Notes: generated by a model from the letters alone, not told the origin. A stretch of 25,760 bases of DNA from Deltaproteobacteria bacterium (GCA_020346205.1 CP070776.1:1624724-1650483); one strand, 5' to 3'. Positions 1 through 9,667 are shown, numbered from the stretch's first letter. Made by a program: numbers and translations.

Positions 1-12
1 TTATTTAGTGGA

Positions 13-384
13 TTAAGCGTCTTTTAAAAATTCAATAGCTTTATCCTTCTCCTCGACCGGAAATCCTCTCATGTCTGTGTTTCGAAATATTTTATCTTCA
101 AGATCGACAATCTTATGAAGCCACTTTGACTGTGTCACTACTGCTATCTTGCTGAAATGTGAAAAGTTAAAGCCAACTTGTTTGAAAAACTTGAATTTTT
201 CAATCATTGCATCAAATTCAGCCCCACCGATACTTAGAACCTCCTGATAAACATTCAGCTTTTCGCCTTTATCAATTTTCTCCCTGAATATGGAGAGCAC
301 AGATGTCATTTCCTCTTCTGTGATCTTACCGCCCAAACGATAAGCAATGATATTTTCATCCCCGACATCTACCATTTCCAGCAT
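13..384 (-). CDS. SpoIIAA-like (STAS/SEC14-type fold) small protein
   Basis: A protein of about 123 residues that looks like the SpoIIAA-like family of small cytoplasmic STAS/CRAL-TRIO-fold proteins. Typical features are the opening IIAYRLGGKITEEEM segment, the conserved middle FKFFKQVGFNFSHFSKIAVVT and the C-terminal stretch with a KWLHKIVDLEDKIF helix. The biochemical role of this family is not established; members are thought to bind lipid or act as regulatory partners. The start is set at the ATG at 384 because a GAGGGG Shine-Dalgarno lies six bases before it; an ATG two codons upstream (390) abuts that motif directly and is less likely. It lies about 115 bases downstream of trkA on the same strand but nothing ties it functionally to potassium transport. 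Family call good, function unknown. Confidence 0.75.
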   Translation of the reverse strand: MLEMVDVGDENIIAYRLGGKITEEEMTSVLSIFREKIDKGEKLNVYQEVLSIGGAEFDAMIEKFKFFKQVGFNFSHFSKIAVVTQSKWLHKIVDLEDKIFRNTDMRGFPVEEKDKAIEFLKDA

Positions 385-500
385 TGTCATCCCCTCATTG
401 GTTAAGGATTGAAATAAGAATCATTTGAAACGTCGCTTGCTGTAAGGTGCTTAAATAATAGAAAAAGTTGCAATCCGTTTAAAGGACCATATAAGCTCGA

Positions 501-1910
501 TTAAATCAAAAAGAGTTCTCGAAGATCTTTGAAGTGCTGTGACCCGCAGATCACAATAACCCGTTCTCCCTCCTGTATCTGGGTGTCACCAACTGCGGGC
601 TGCCACTCGTCATCTCGGAAAACGGAGCCGATGATGATCTTGCCGGCAATGGCAGATTGAAGCTGTGACAGGGGTTTTTTGGTAATGGGTGAGCCGGGCG
701 GCGCCAGCAGGTCCACCACTTCGGCGTCAAAGCCATGCAGGTGCGACACGGAGATCAACTCGCTGCGCCGTATAAAGGTAAGGATCTCGTTGCCTGCCAG
801 CATTTTCTTGTTAAGCGCGATATCCGAACCGCTGGTGGTGGCAAGCACCTGGTAATCTTCCTTGTTGACCAGGGAGATGGTTTTACGGAAGGTATTTTTC
901 AGGTCTTTATCCTGTTCGCTCATCAGGTGTTTGGCCAGCAGGCAGCTCATAATATTGGTTTCATTTTCACCGGTGGCGGCAATAAAGGTATCCATGTCCA
1001 GCAGCCCGGCCGCCAGGAGCACCTCCTTGTCCGAGCCGTCACCCAGCAGCACCTCGGTGTCCTCCAGGTCGGCGGACAATCTTTCGGCTCGCTCCTCATC
1101 CATTTCGATCAGCTTGACCCGCATGGTCTTTCCAAGTAACTCAGCGACCCGGCTGCCCACCATGCCTCCTCCCAGGATCATTACCCTGTAGCGGCGCTGC
1201 AGCTTGACGCCGGTCAGGTCCATCAACTTGTGCAGGTCCTCTGTGCCCGCCATGACCAGCACCTGGTCATTGGGCTTTATTGTGGTCTTGCCGCCGGGAA
1301 TAATGGTAGAGATACCGCGGGCAATGGCCACCACCCGGAACGGGAATTCATCAAGCGTCTGGGCGATCTCAATGAGGTTCTTATTGGCCAGGGGTGATTC
1401 AGGATTGATGCGGGTGGCCATCACCTGCACCTGTCCCATGGCCACATCGATGATCTCGTTGCCAGCCGTACGTTTGATCAGACGTACAATCTCCTGGGCG
1501 ACCAGCTCCTCCGGATGAATAAACAGGTCGATCTTCAGGTCCTCGGCGGTCAGCAGTGAGTCCTCCTGACCGAACTCCTTGTGACGTATTCTGCAGATCT
1601 TCTGCGGAATGCCGAATCGGTCAGCAATCTGGGCACCCATCATGTTCAGAGCGTCCTTGTTGGTGACAGCGATCATATAGTCCATCTCTTCAGCATTGGC
1701 CTCCCGCCAGAGATCAATGTTAAGTGCCGAGCCGGTGATGAACCTTGCATCCATGTTGGAGTCAGCATAACTGACGAGTTTGGCGTCCGGCTCTATGGCG
1801 GTAACCGAGTAGCCCTCGTGCTGCAGCCGTTTGGCGAGATAAAAACCCATGCCGCCGAGACCGAGGATAAGAATGTTTTCCATTTCTGCTTTGGCTTTTT
1901 TTCCAAACAT
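501..1910 (-). CDS. trkA: Trk potassium uptake system peripheral subunit TrkA
   Basis: TrkA is the cytoplasmic NAD(H)-binding regulatory ring of the Trk potassium transporter. The 469-residue protein has the usual two-fold layout: a first RCK_N Rossmann domain starting ILILGLGGMGFYLAKRL (GxGxxG), a TrkA_C domain near residues 150-235, a second RCK_N domain starting VMILGGGMVGSRVAELLG near 244, and a second TrkA_C domain ending in GERVIVICG. Length fits full-length duplicated TrkA (about 455-470). An alternative start at residue 10 (MENILILG, coordinate 1883) would match the usual N-terminus of the family more closely; neither has a strong Shine-Dalgarno. It follows trkH by 66 bases and is very probably cotranscribed with it. 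Confidence 0.95.
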   Translation of the reverse strand: MFGKKAKAEMENILILGLGGMGFYLAKRLQHEGYSVTAIEPDAKLVSYADSNMDARFITGSALNIDLWREANAEEMDYMIAVTNKDALNMMGAQIADRFGIPQKICRIRHKEFGQEDSLLTAEDLKIDLFIHPEELVAQEIVRLIKRTAGNEIIDVAMGQVQVMATRINPESPLANKNLIEIAQTLDEFPFRVVAIARGISTIIPGGKTTIKPNDQVLVMAGTEDLHKLMDLTGVKLQRRYRVMILGGGMVGSRVAELLGKTMRVKLIEMDEERAERLSADLEDTEVLLGDGSDKEVLLAAGLLDMDTFIAATGENETNIMSCLLAKHLMSEQDKDLKNTFRKTISLVNKEDYQVLATTSGSDIALNKKMLAGNEILTFIRRSELISVSHLHGFDAEVVDLLAPPGSPITKKPLSQLQSAIAGKIIIGSVFRDDEWQPAVGDTQIQEGERVIVICGSQHFKDLRELFLI

Positions 1911-1976
1911 GGTGATTGATTATATTCCCTTTAAGCTATTAATTCATGATATTCAGACATATTTATCTTATGTAGT

Positions 1977-3431
1977 CTATTTCTTCCAGAAGGACGGGTA
2001 GAACACCACCAGGGCGGAGAACATCTCCAGTCTGCCGACCAGCATGTTCCAGGCCAGAAACCACTTACCCGTATCCGAGATAAAAGCGTAGTTCTCTGAA
2101 GGCCCCACGTCCCCGAAACCGGGACCGATGTTCATCAGAGCGGCTATTACCGAGCTCATTGCCGTGACATAATCCATGGAATCCACCATTACCATGAAGC
2201 AGCCGCCCAGCAGTACCATGAAGATATTGACGATGAAATAACAGACCGCCAGGTCAATGATCGATTGGTCCACCGGACGCTGGTTGAGTCGAACCGAAAT
2301 AATTGCCATGGGCTGGAAGAAAATCTTGCGGATCGAAGCGTACATGTACTTGCAGATGATAACGTAATGGACCACCTTGATCCCGGATGTGGTTGATCCT
2401 GCGCAGGCTCCGATAAAACATACCGTCCAGAGGAACATCTGGGCAGACTGCGGCCACAGTTCATAGTCTGCGGTAGTGAAACCAGTGGTGGTCAGCAGCG
2501 ACTTGACCTGGAAGGTGCCGTAGCGCATCGAATCCGCTGGTCCATAGGTATTGTTCTGCCAGAGAAAGAAGGACACCGACAGGCAGAAAAACAGGAGAAA
2601 GCCCACGTACCAGCGGAATTCGGTGTTGATCCGGAGCGACTTCCAGTCACCCCGCATCATCTGGTAGAAGAGGATAAAGGTCATACCGCCCAGGAACATG
2701 AAAAGAATGGTGACCCAGTCAAAATAGGCGCTGTCATAATGGGCGATGGAGGCATTCTTGGGTGAATACCCTGAGGTGGATACTGTACCAAAGGCTGTGC
2801 AGATGGCATCGAACAGGTCCATGTTACCTAGCCACAGCAGGATTATCTGCATAACATTGAGTCCGGAGTAGATGAGCCACAGCATGATCATTGTGTCCCG
2901 GTTGCGGGCCTTGAATTTTTCCTTGGTGATCACTTGGCCGGGGCTCGATTCGGCCCGGAAGATGCGCAGGCCGCCCATGCCTTTGGGCAGGAAGATAATG
3001 GTTAACGTCAGAAAGCCCATGCCGCCCAGAAAATGGGTTTCGCTGCGCCAGAACAGCAGCCCGTGGGGCACGGATTCAATGTTGGTCAGTATGGTGGCGC
3101 CGGTGGTGGTATAGCCGGACATCATCTCGAAAAAGGCGTCTGTAAAAGAAGGGATCGATCCGTGGAACATAAACGGCAGCCCGGACAGCGCCGAGACCAG
3201 AACCCAGCCGAAAACAGCGATAAAGATACCGTCCTTGATGTTCAGCTCTTCCTCACCGCGGAAATAGAACCGCAGGGGTAGGCCGATGCCAACGGTGATC
3301 AGTGCTGCTTGGATAATGGGCCACAGGTCATTTTCCCCGTAGTATACCGAGCAGATAGCCGGTATAAACATGGAACTGCCTGTAACTATTAATAAAAGCC
3401 CAATTACATGTGCGATTGAGGTGAAATGCAT
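1977..3431 (-). CDS. trkH: Trk potassium uptake system membrane subunit TrkH
   Basis: Integral membrane potassium-translocating subunit, 484 residues with about ten hydrophobic segments, the normal size for TrkH/KtrB-type proteins. The four pore-loop filter glycines characteristic of the SKT superfamily can be read in order: YTTTGAT (about residue 107), GTVSTSGYS (about 215), LTTTGFT (about 313) and MNIGPGFG (about 437). TrkH works with the TrkA ring encoded just downstream (66-base gap), which gates it in response to nucleotides. No Shine-Dalgarno is evident before the ATG. A candidate sigma-70 promoter lies about 110-140 bases upstream. Confidence 0.95.
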   Translation of the reverse strand: MHFTSIAHVIGLLLIVTGSSMFIPAICSVYYGENDLWPIIQAALITVGIGLPLRFYFRGEEELNIKDGIFIAVFGWVLVSALSGLPFMFHGSIPSFTDAFFEMMSGYTTTGATILTNIESVPHGLLFWRSETHFLGGMGFLTLTIIFLPKGMGGLRIFRAESSPGQVITKEKFKARNRDTMIMLWLIYSGLNVMQIILLWLGNMDLFDAICTAFGTVSTSGYSPKNASIAHYDSAYFDWVTILFMFLGGMTFILFYQMMRGDWKSLRINTEFRWYVGFLLFFCLSVSFFLWQNNTYGPADSMRYGTFQVKSLLTTTGFTTADYELWPQSAQMFLWTVCFIGACAGSTTSGIKVVHYVIICKYMYASIRKIFFQPMAIISVRLNQRPVDQSIIDLAVCYFIVNIFMVLLGGCFMVMVDSMDYVTAMSSVIAALMNIGPGFGDVGPSENYAFISDTGKWFLAWNMLVGRLEMFSALVVFYPSFWKK

Positions 3432-3540
3432 AGGCGCTCAGAGTGAAGAAGCAAAGGAACCGGAATTATTCAATAAATCCTGTTTTTGGGTCAGCGCAAG
3501 TTTTGCTGAATTTGAATCTCTCTCCTTTTTGAGGTCCTCT

Positions 3541-3569
3541 TAAATAGCTCTAAAATGACTGAAAGTCAA
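3541..3569 (-). promoter_or_regulatory. Candidate sigma-70 promoter for trkH-trkA
   Basis: On the minus strand TTGACT (3569-3564, five of six bases of the -35 consensus) is followed after exactly 17 bases by TATTTA (3546-3541, a poor -10). It sits in the 233-base gap between mnmA and trkH, oriented toward trkH. The -10 match is weak, so this is a tentative call. Confidence 0.35.
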
Positions 3570-3664
3570 GTTTTTCATGGGCGACTTCTTTTGAATTTCT
3601 ATTAATTTCAATACGTTATGTGCTTTATAATAAATAGCTTTATTGCATAATTCCCATTTATGAC

Positions 3665-4732
3665 CTACAATATAACGCCGCCGCCTATCACCTCGTTATC
3701 ATTATAAAAAACAGCAAACTGGCCGGGCGTTATAGCCAGCTGCGGTTCCGGGAAGCGAACCATATAAGTATTATTTTCTGTCGGCATAACCCGGGCAATT
3801 GCGCCTGGATGGCGATAGCGGATCTTGGTGAAAAATTCCTGGGGCAGTTCAGGTTGTTGCCCAAGTGTCCAGATTACATCCGAAACTGAAAATTCTCTTT
3901 TGTAGAGGTCTTGCTTTTTGCCGACCACGACTGCATTTTGTACAGGTTCTAGGGCCACAACATAGTATGGGGTGGCATCGGGAATACCCAGGCCCTTGCG
4001 TTGTCCGACGGTGAAGCAGTGTATTCCTTCATGGCGGCCTATCTCTTCACCGGCCAGGGTAATAATGGGACCGGAAGTGTTTTTAACAGATGCGCTTTGG
4101 GCCAGGAAGCTTCCCACATCTGTATCCTTTAAAAAACAGACATCCTGGCTTTCAGAGCCATGTACTCCTGAGATGCCCAGTTTTGCTGCCATCTTGTAGG
4201 TTGTTTCCTTAGTCTGCTCTCCCAGGGGCATGAGGATTCTGGCAAGTTGCTTCTGGCTTAAGCGGTGCAGAAAGTAGGATTGGTCCTTTTGTGGATCAAG
4301 TCCCTTTAAGAGGTGAAAAGTTCTGCCAGGACCCTCTACTATTCGTGCATAGTGACCGGTAGCCATGCGGTCACAACCGGCTGCAAGAACTTCTTCCAGC
4401 AGTCTGCCGAATTTGATCCTGGGATTACATATAATGCAGGGGTTGGGAGTTTTGCCTTCAAAGTAGCTTGAGGTAAAGTAATTGAGAACTGTCTCCTTGA
4501 ACTCATCTGTCAGATCAATGACGGTAAGGGGAATATCCAGATGCTTAGCCACCATTTTTACCCGTTCAATCTGCAGCTCAAGTTCAGGCTGGGCCAGGGC
4601 CATGAAATAACCATGGACATTATGGCCCATTGTTTTTAAAAGGGTTGCCGTGACAGAACTGTCCACACCACCGCTCATGGCAACACCGACTGTAATCGTT
4701 GAATTTTTGCTTTTACTTGCTTGCTGTTGCAT
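3665..4732 (-). CDS. mnmA: tRNA-specific 2-thiouridylase MnmA
   Basis: Cytoplasmic enzyme that uses ATP and a persulfide to place sulfur on C2 of the wobble uridine (U34) of tRNAs for Lys, Glu and Gln. The 355-residue protein has the PP-loop SGGVDSS at residues 20-26, the motif NPCIICNPRIKFG with Cys99 and Cys102, and Cys199 in SQDVCFLKD; Cys102 and Cys199 match the catalytic persulfide pair of the family. The C-terminal beta-barrel domain ends at GGGVIL. Length fits the family (about 350-370). No obvious Shine-Dalgarno. It is transcribed divergently from the U32-family gene at 4809 with only 76 bases between starts. Confidence 0.95.
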   Translation of the reverse strand: MQQQASKSKNSTITVGVAMSGGVDSSVTATLLKTMGHNVHGYFMALAQPELELQIERVKMVAKHLDIPLTVIDLTDEFKETVLNYFTSSYFEGKTPNPCIICNPRIKFGRLLEEVLAAGCDRMATGHYARIVEGPGRTFHLLKGLDPQKDQSYFLHRLSQKQLARILMPLGEQTKETTYKMAAKLGISGVHGSESQDVCFLKDTDVGSFLAQSASVKNTSGPIITLAGEEIGRHEGIHCFTVGQRKGLGIPDATPYYVVALEPVQNAVVVGKKQDLYKREFSVSDVIWTLGQQPELPQEFFTKIRYRHPGAIARVMPTENNTYMVRFPEPQLAITPGQFAVFYNDNEVIGGGVIL

Positions 4733-4808
4733 ATATAGTGGATCGGAACCTGTAATTTAACCTTTAATCCTTAACCGTAGGCTTTTAGCCTCATGTTCTC
4801 ATAACATC

Positions 4809-6119
4809 ATGTCAGCAAAAGCTTCAACAGCTAATACAGAAAACAGCAGCTCAGGATACAAAATCCCTGAACTTCTTGCACCGGCAGGCAGTTTTGAAAA
4901 AATGGTTGCAGCCATTCATTACGGTGCAGACGCTGTCTATTGCGGAGGCAAGAAATTCAGCCTACGGGCCCATGCCAGCAACTTTTCAGAAAAAGAATTG
5001 CAAGAGGCAGTTGAATATGCCCATGAAAAAGGTGTCAAATTCTATGTAACTGTTAACATCCTTGCCCACCAGGAGGATTTAAAGGGACTGGCGAAATATC
5101 TGCAATTTCTCCGGGAGATTGCTGTTGATGGGGTAATTATTTCAGATCCCGGCATACTTACTCTGGCTAAAAAAACAATTCCTGATGTTCCTATCCACTT
5201 GAGCACCCAGGCCAATGTTACAAACCCGGGGAATGCGCAATTTTGGGAATCACAGGGGGTGGCACGGCTAAACCTTGCCCGGGAGCTCAGTTTAAATGAG
5301 ATAACAGGAATTCGGAAAGGACTTGATCCGAATACCCAGATAGAAATATTCGTGCATGGGGCCCTTTGTATATCCTATTCAGGCAGATGTCTGCTCAGTT
5401 ATTATTTCACGGGCAGGGATGCCAACAGGGGTGAATGTGCCCACCCATGCCGTTATAAATATGTGCTCCAGGAAGAGAAACGGCCCGGCCAGTATTTTCC
5501 TGTGGAGGAAGATGAGCACGGTACCTATATATTTAACTCCAAGGATCTTTGCCTGCTGAGCAAACTGCCGCAGTTGATCAGTATCGGTGTAGACAGCTTA
5601 AAGATCGAGGGCAGGATGAAAAGTGTCTATTATGTTGGCGCAGTGGTCAGGGTGTATCGTGCAGCCCTGGACTATATTGGCGAAAATATGGAGGGCTTCC
5701 TGGCAAATAAATGGAGTTTCTCGCTGCCGTCGGTCTACATGGACGAACTTATGAAAGTGGGCACCAGGGGCTATACGGAAAATTTTATATTTGGTCCACC
5801 TGGTTCTGATGATATGCTTTACGACAGATCCCGCACAGACCAGGAGTATGTGCCTGTTGGTTTAGTTCGTGATTTTGGCAATAATACTCAAACAGAAAAG
5901 TGGCTTGATATTGAGGTGCGGAACCCATTAAGGAAAGGTGAAGAAATTGAATATCTCTGCAAGGATATCAACGTTGTATCCTTTGAGGTTCTTGAGTTGT
6001 TGGACCAGGACGGGATTCCCCTGGAACAGGCCAATCCAGGAAATATTGTAAGGGTACGATATGCATCAGATATTGATACAGACTGGGAAGTAAAAGGCCT
6101 GCTCAGAAAAAAGAAATAA
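4809..6119 (+). CDS. U32 family protein, probable tRNA 5-hydroxyuridine synthase (TrhP/YegQ-like)
   Basis: Peptidase-U32-family protein of 436 residues. The family was named as peptidase/collagenase, but well-studied members (TrhP, RlhA, UbiU/V) are iron-sulfur proteins involved in RNA or quinone hydroxylation; TrhP makes 5-hydroxyuridine at tRNA position 34 from prephenate. Visible features are the N-terminal ELLAPAGSFEKM with AIHYGADAVYCGG, and the cluster-binding cysteines Cys187 and Cys194 (HGALCISYSGRC) plus Cys210 and Cys214 (NRGECAHPCR). The KIEGRMKS motif and a C-terminal beta-barrel follow. Length is close to TrhP (about 450) rather than the much longer RlhA. Its divergent neighbour mnmA also acts on U34, which supports the tRNA assignment. 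No Shine-Dalgarno is visible before the ATG. Confidence 0.85.
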   Translation: MSAKASTANTENSSSGYKIPELLAPAGSFEKMVAAIHYGADAVYCGGKKFSLRAHASNFSEKELQEAVEYAHEKGVKFYVTVNILAHQEDLKGLAKYLQFLREIAVDGVIISDPGILTLAKKTIPDVPIHLSTQANVTNPGNAQFWESQGVARLNLARELSLNEITGIRKGLDPNTQIEIFVHGALCISYSGRCLLSYYFTGRDANRGECAHPCRYKYVLQEEKRPGQYFPVEEDEHGTYIFNSKDLCLLSKLPQLISIGVDSLKIEGRMKSVYYVGAVVRVYRAALDYIGENMEGFLANKWSFSLPSVYMDELMKVGTRGYTENFIFGPPGSDDMLYDRSRTDQEYVPVGLVRDFGNNTQTEKWLDIEVRNPLRKGEEIEYLCKDINVVSFEVLELLDQDGIPLEQANPGNIVRVRYASDIDTDWEVKGLLRKKK

Positions 6120-6398
6120 ACACTATATTCCCGCCTCTAGAAAAAGCTTAATGATTTTTATTGACAGCTGATGGTAATTATTATTAAGCAAATATTTATA
6201 TTCATTTTCATAATGCAGCAAAGCTACATTAGTTTCATAAACTTCTGGAGAGGAGGGAATTCCTATTTAAGAGGTATATTAACTAGTATCACATGAAAAC
6301 CCTCATTGGGATCACTTGATCTCTCTGAAGTTATTTGTGTTTGGCTCCTCAAAGTATTTTTTACTATCAAGAAAAAAGGCCCTGCAGGAGGCAAAACG

Positions 6399-7160
6399 AT
6401 GAATTCACCTCATTTCAGTTTGACAAAGATTTTAATTTTCTTTGTTGTTCTCCTGTCACTTTTAGGAATCACAAAGTTCTTAGATAAACCGACCTGCATT
6501 GCAGCCCAGTCGGTTTTAACGAATACCATATCCAATGTTAAGGTTATGCTTCAGGAGGGGCCTGGGTTTATTGATATTGATAATGTCAACGGGGCTTTAA
6601 GTCTTTGTAATTACCATAATTTTCAAGATGAAATGATTACACGCCGGATAATAGAATGGCAGGATTTGATACTCGATAGTAAAAGTTTTACAGATCAAGC
6701 CAAACTCGAGAAGGTAAATACATTTTTTAACCGGATGGAATACTTAAATGATATTGAGCATTGGGGAGAAAAGGATTACTGGTCAACACCTGTAGAGTTT
6801 ATTGTTTGTCAGACCGGAGATTGCGAGGATTTTTCCATTGCAAAGTATTTTACCCTTCATGCAATGGGGATCTCAGAGGAAAAACTCAGCCTCACTTATG
6901 TTAAGGCTCTAGAAATAAATGCCCACCATATGGTTCTCACATATTACAGCAAACCAGGAGCTGAACCGCTCATTCTGGATAACATCGTAGATATTGCCAA
7001 GCCAGCTTCGGAACGAAAGGATCTTATCCCCATATACAGTATTAATGGCACAGGTTTATGGTTAGCTGGAGAACTTGGACGTGGGAAACTGGCTGGCAGC
7101 AGCAGTCAGCTTAAGTTGTGGCAGGATCTTTTGGAAAGAATGCCAGGGAAGAAAATATAA
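6399..7160 (+). CDS. LapG-like periplasmic transglutaminase-fold cysteine protease
   Basis: Bacterial transglutaminase-like cysteine proteinase (BTLCP), the family of LapG, which cuts the N-terminus of large surface adhesins when c-di-GMP falls. From the ATG at 6399 the protein has 253 residues: a membrane/signal segment at about residues 10-25 (KILIFFVVLLSLLGITKF), then the catalytic triad Cys142 (TGDCEDFSIAKYF), His177 (NAHHMVLTYY) and Asp194 (LILDNI). The WGEKDYWSTPVEF stretch and PASERKDL are also typical. The start is fixed by an AGGAGG Shine-Dalgarno eight bases upstream; a longer TTG-initiated reading from 6306 has no such support. No LapD-like receptor or adhesin lies next to it, so its target is unknown. 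A strong terminator follows at 7248. Confidence 0.88.
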   Translation: MNSPHFSLTKILIFFVVLLSLLGITKFLDKPTCIAAQSVLTNTISNVKVMLQEGPGFIDIDNVNGALSLCNYHNFQDEMITRRIIEWQDLILDSKSFTDQAKLEKVNTFFNRMEYLNDIEHWGEKDYWSTPVEFIVCQTGDCEDFSIAKYFTLHAMGISEEKLSLTYVKALEINAHHMVLTYYSKPGAEPLILDNIVDIAKPASERKDLIPIYSINGTGLWLAGELGRGKLAGSSSQLKLWQDLLERMPGKKI

Positions 7161-7247
7161 CCCCCGGTTCACATAAAGAATTGTCTTTTCAAAATTATAT
7201 GTTCCTGTTTAATACAGGCTTGTGAATAACATGCCTTGCAGCAAAGT

Positions 7248-7280
7248 AAAGCTCTTCCAAGTATCTGGAAGAGCTTTTTT
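7248..7280 (+). terminator. Intrinsic terminator of the LapG-like gene
   Basis: Perfect 12-bp stem: AAAGCTCTTCCA (7248-7259) pairs with TGGAAGAGCTTT (7266-7277) around a 6-base loop, with the T-run continuing to 7280. It lies about 90 bases after the stop codon of the LapG-like gene and upstream of the next promoter. Confidence 0.9.
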
Positions 7281-7359
7281 GTTTACACGTAACTATTTGA
7301 AAATATTTATAATGCCTAGATGAAAATGCTATATTTGTAATAATATTGCAAATTGCATG

Positions 7360-7405
7360 TTGACAAATTCATCATTACACATTCTAATATGGAATGTGTA
7401 ATGAT
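7360..7405 (+). promoter_or_regulatory. Promoter overlapping a perfect 14-bp inverted repeat (probable operator)
   Basis: A consensus -35 TTGACA (7360-7365) is followed by the candidate -10 TCTAAT (7383-7388, 17-base spacer) or TAATAT (7385-7390, 19-base spacer). The inverted repeat ATCATTACACATTC (7371-7384) / GAATGTGTAATGAT (7392-7405), with a 7-base centre, spans the spacer, the -10 and the likely start point. There is no T-run after it and the arms are AT-rich, so it looks like a protein-binding operator rather than a terminator. It sits 41 bases before the helix-turn-helix gene, which suggests autoregulation. Confidence 0.7.
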
Positions 7406-7445
7406 TTAAGAACGTTAACAGTAATAGAAAAGCTGCTTATTGTAT

Positions 7446-7964
7446 ATGGCGCATAGAACACAACTTAACATTCAGATTGCTAACCTTACCGGTATCAGCA
7501 AACACACGATTGATCGGATTGGAGTGAATTTGAATAAGGGGGGCCTGCTTCTTTCTGGAGGCCGGGGGCGTCATGCCCCTGACATGGGACCTGAGGATTT
7601 GAAAAATATTATCCTGGCAATGCTCGGATCTGAATCCACGGGCAAGGTTTTTGAAACCGTATTAAATCTTCATATCTATAGAACAGAAGATGGGGAAAAT
7701 TTCGGGGATATACTCGTGGGTATCTGTGCAGACCTTAATAAGGCTAAAGAAGTTATGCAGATAAGCGTAGTGCGGAATTATCCCCAGGCGACAATCTACT
7801 GGAAAGATGAAAGCGGCACACGAATAGGGAAAATGCAGGATTTCAGGAGACCATCAGAACAGGAACAACCTGGTTTAAAAGTTATTGCCTCAATTAAGGG
7901 CAATGTTTTGAGTGAACTGGTGAAACTTGTGTCAGAGGCTGAACAGTTAACTAAATCTGCTTAA
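7446..7964 (+). CDS. Small protein with N-terminal helix-turn-helix-like domain, probable DNA-binding regulator
   Basis: A 172-residue protein that I do not recognise by name. Residues 1-60 look like a winged-helix/HTH unit: a helix with LNIQIANLTGISKHTIDRIGV, a turn, a second helix, and a basic glycine-rich GGRGRHAP wing followed by GPEDLKNIILAMLGSE. This pattern resembles small HTH proteins common in prophages and mobile regions of proteobacteria. The rest is a mixed alpha/beta domain without known motifs. The start is either the ATG at 7446 or a TTG two codons earlier (7440); there is no clear Shine-Dalgarno. It stands alone between two terminators, directly behind a promoter overlapped by a 14-bp inverted repeat. 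Function and ligand are unknown. Confidence 0.65.
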   Translation: MAHRTQLNIQIANLTGISKHTIDRIGVNLNKGGLLLSGGRGRHAPDMGPEDLKNIILAMLGSESTGKVFETVLNLHIYRTEDGENFGDILVGICADLNKAKEVMQISVVRNYPQATIYWKDESGTRIGKMQDFRRPSEQEQPGLKVIASIKGNVLSELVKLVSEAEQLTKSA

Positions 7965-7965
7965 T

Positions 7966-8002
7966 ATAAAAAGCCGGCTAAAGAGATATCTTTAACCGGC
8001 TT
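7966..8002 (-). terminator. Terminator between the HTH gene and yajC, best read on the minus strand
   Basis: AAGCCGGCTAAAGA (7971-7984) pairs with TCTTTAACCGGCTT (7989-8002) around a 4-base loop with one C-A mismatch. On the minus strand it runs into a TTTTTATATT tract, so it should end yajC transcription, about 87 bases past that stop codon. On the plus strand it lies just after the HTH gene but lacks a good T-run. Confidence 0.75.
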
Positions 8003-8088
8003 GATCAGCCTATACAATATTGTCCACAGCATGTGGAAGGCTTACTACTTAACCTTCATGCACGATGAAGCTAACAGCCCTTGACCCC

Positions 8089-8445
8089 TCAGGTCCCGCC
8101 TCCGGTTTTCTTGCCTGCTGCAGTAGCCTCATTATCGGCAGTGACCGCGGCCTTGGAACCGAGGATGTGCTGGCGGGAGACTTTTACCCTGAGATTATCT
8201 GCTATCTCTAGGGTGACCACACTATCTGTGAGCCCGGTGATTTCACCATGGAGACCACCACTGGTTACAACTGAGTCTCCTTTTTGCAGGTTTGCCAGAT
8301 AGGCCTGGTGCTCTTTTGCTTTTTTCTGCTGGGGTCTTATAAGCAGAAAATAGAAAATCACAAATATCAGAATAAGTGGTATGAAAGAGACGATACCGCC
8401 ACCTCCTGGAGCTGCTCCGTTAGCAGCATAAGCAATGCCTGTCAT
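8089..8445 (-). CDS. yajC: Sec translocon accessory subunit YajC
   Basis: YajC is a small inner-membrane protein that associates with SecDF in the Sec preprotein translocase. The 118-residue protein has one membrane helix at about residues 18-37 (IVSFIPLILIFVIFYFLLIRP), the hallmark RPQQKKAKEHQ just after it, and the conserved cytoplasmic domain with GDSVVTSGGLHGEITG. A GGAGGAA Shine-Dalgarno precedes the ATG by seven bases. It is the last gene of rph-tgt-yajC, 65 bases after tgt. The secD and secF genes that often follow are absent here: the next feature is a terminator. Confidence 0.95.
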   Translation of the reverse strand: MTGIAYAANGAAPGGGGIVSFIPLILIFVIFYFLLIRPQQKKAKEHQAYLANLQKGDSVVTSGGLHGEITGLTDSVVTLEIADNLRVKVSRQHILGSKAAVTADNEATAAGKKTGGGT

Positions 8446-8510
8446 TTAGTTTCCTCCGTAGATTTAGTTATATGTTTCATAATGAATTTTTTCTTTAAAC
8501 TATAAGTATA

Positions 8511-9644
<1,134 letters not shown>

Positions 9645-9667
9645 TTATTAAATATTGCAATGAGAGA

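Noticed and set aside
501..3431. trkH-trkA looks richer in G+C than its neighbours
   Set aside because: I judged this by eye only; without a computed composition and codon-usage comparison it does not support a claim of transfer.
6161..6166. Consensus -35 TTGACA upstream of the LapG-like gene
   Set aside because: No -10 hexamer with acceptable 16-18 base spacing follows it, so I did not annotate a promoter.
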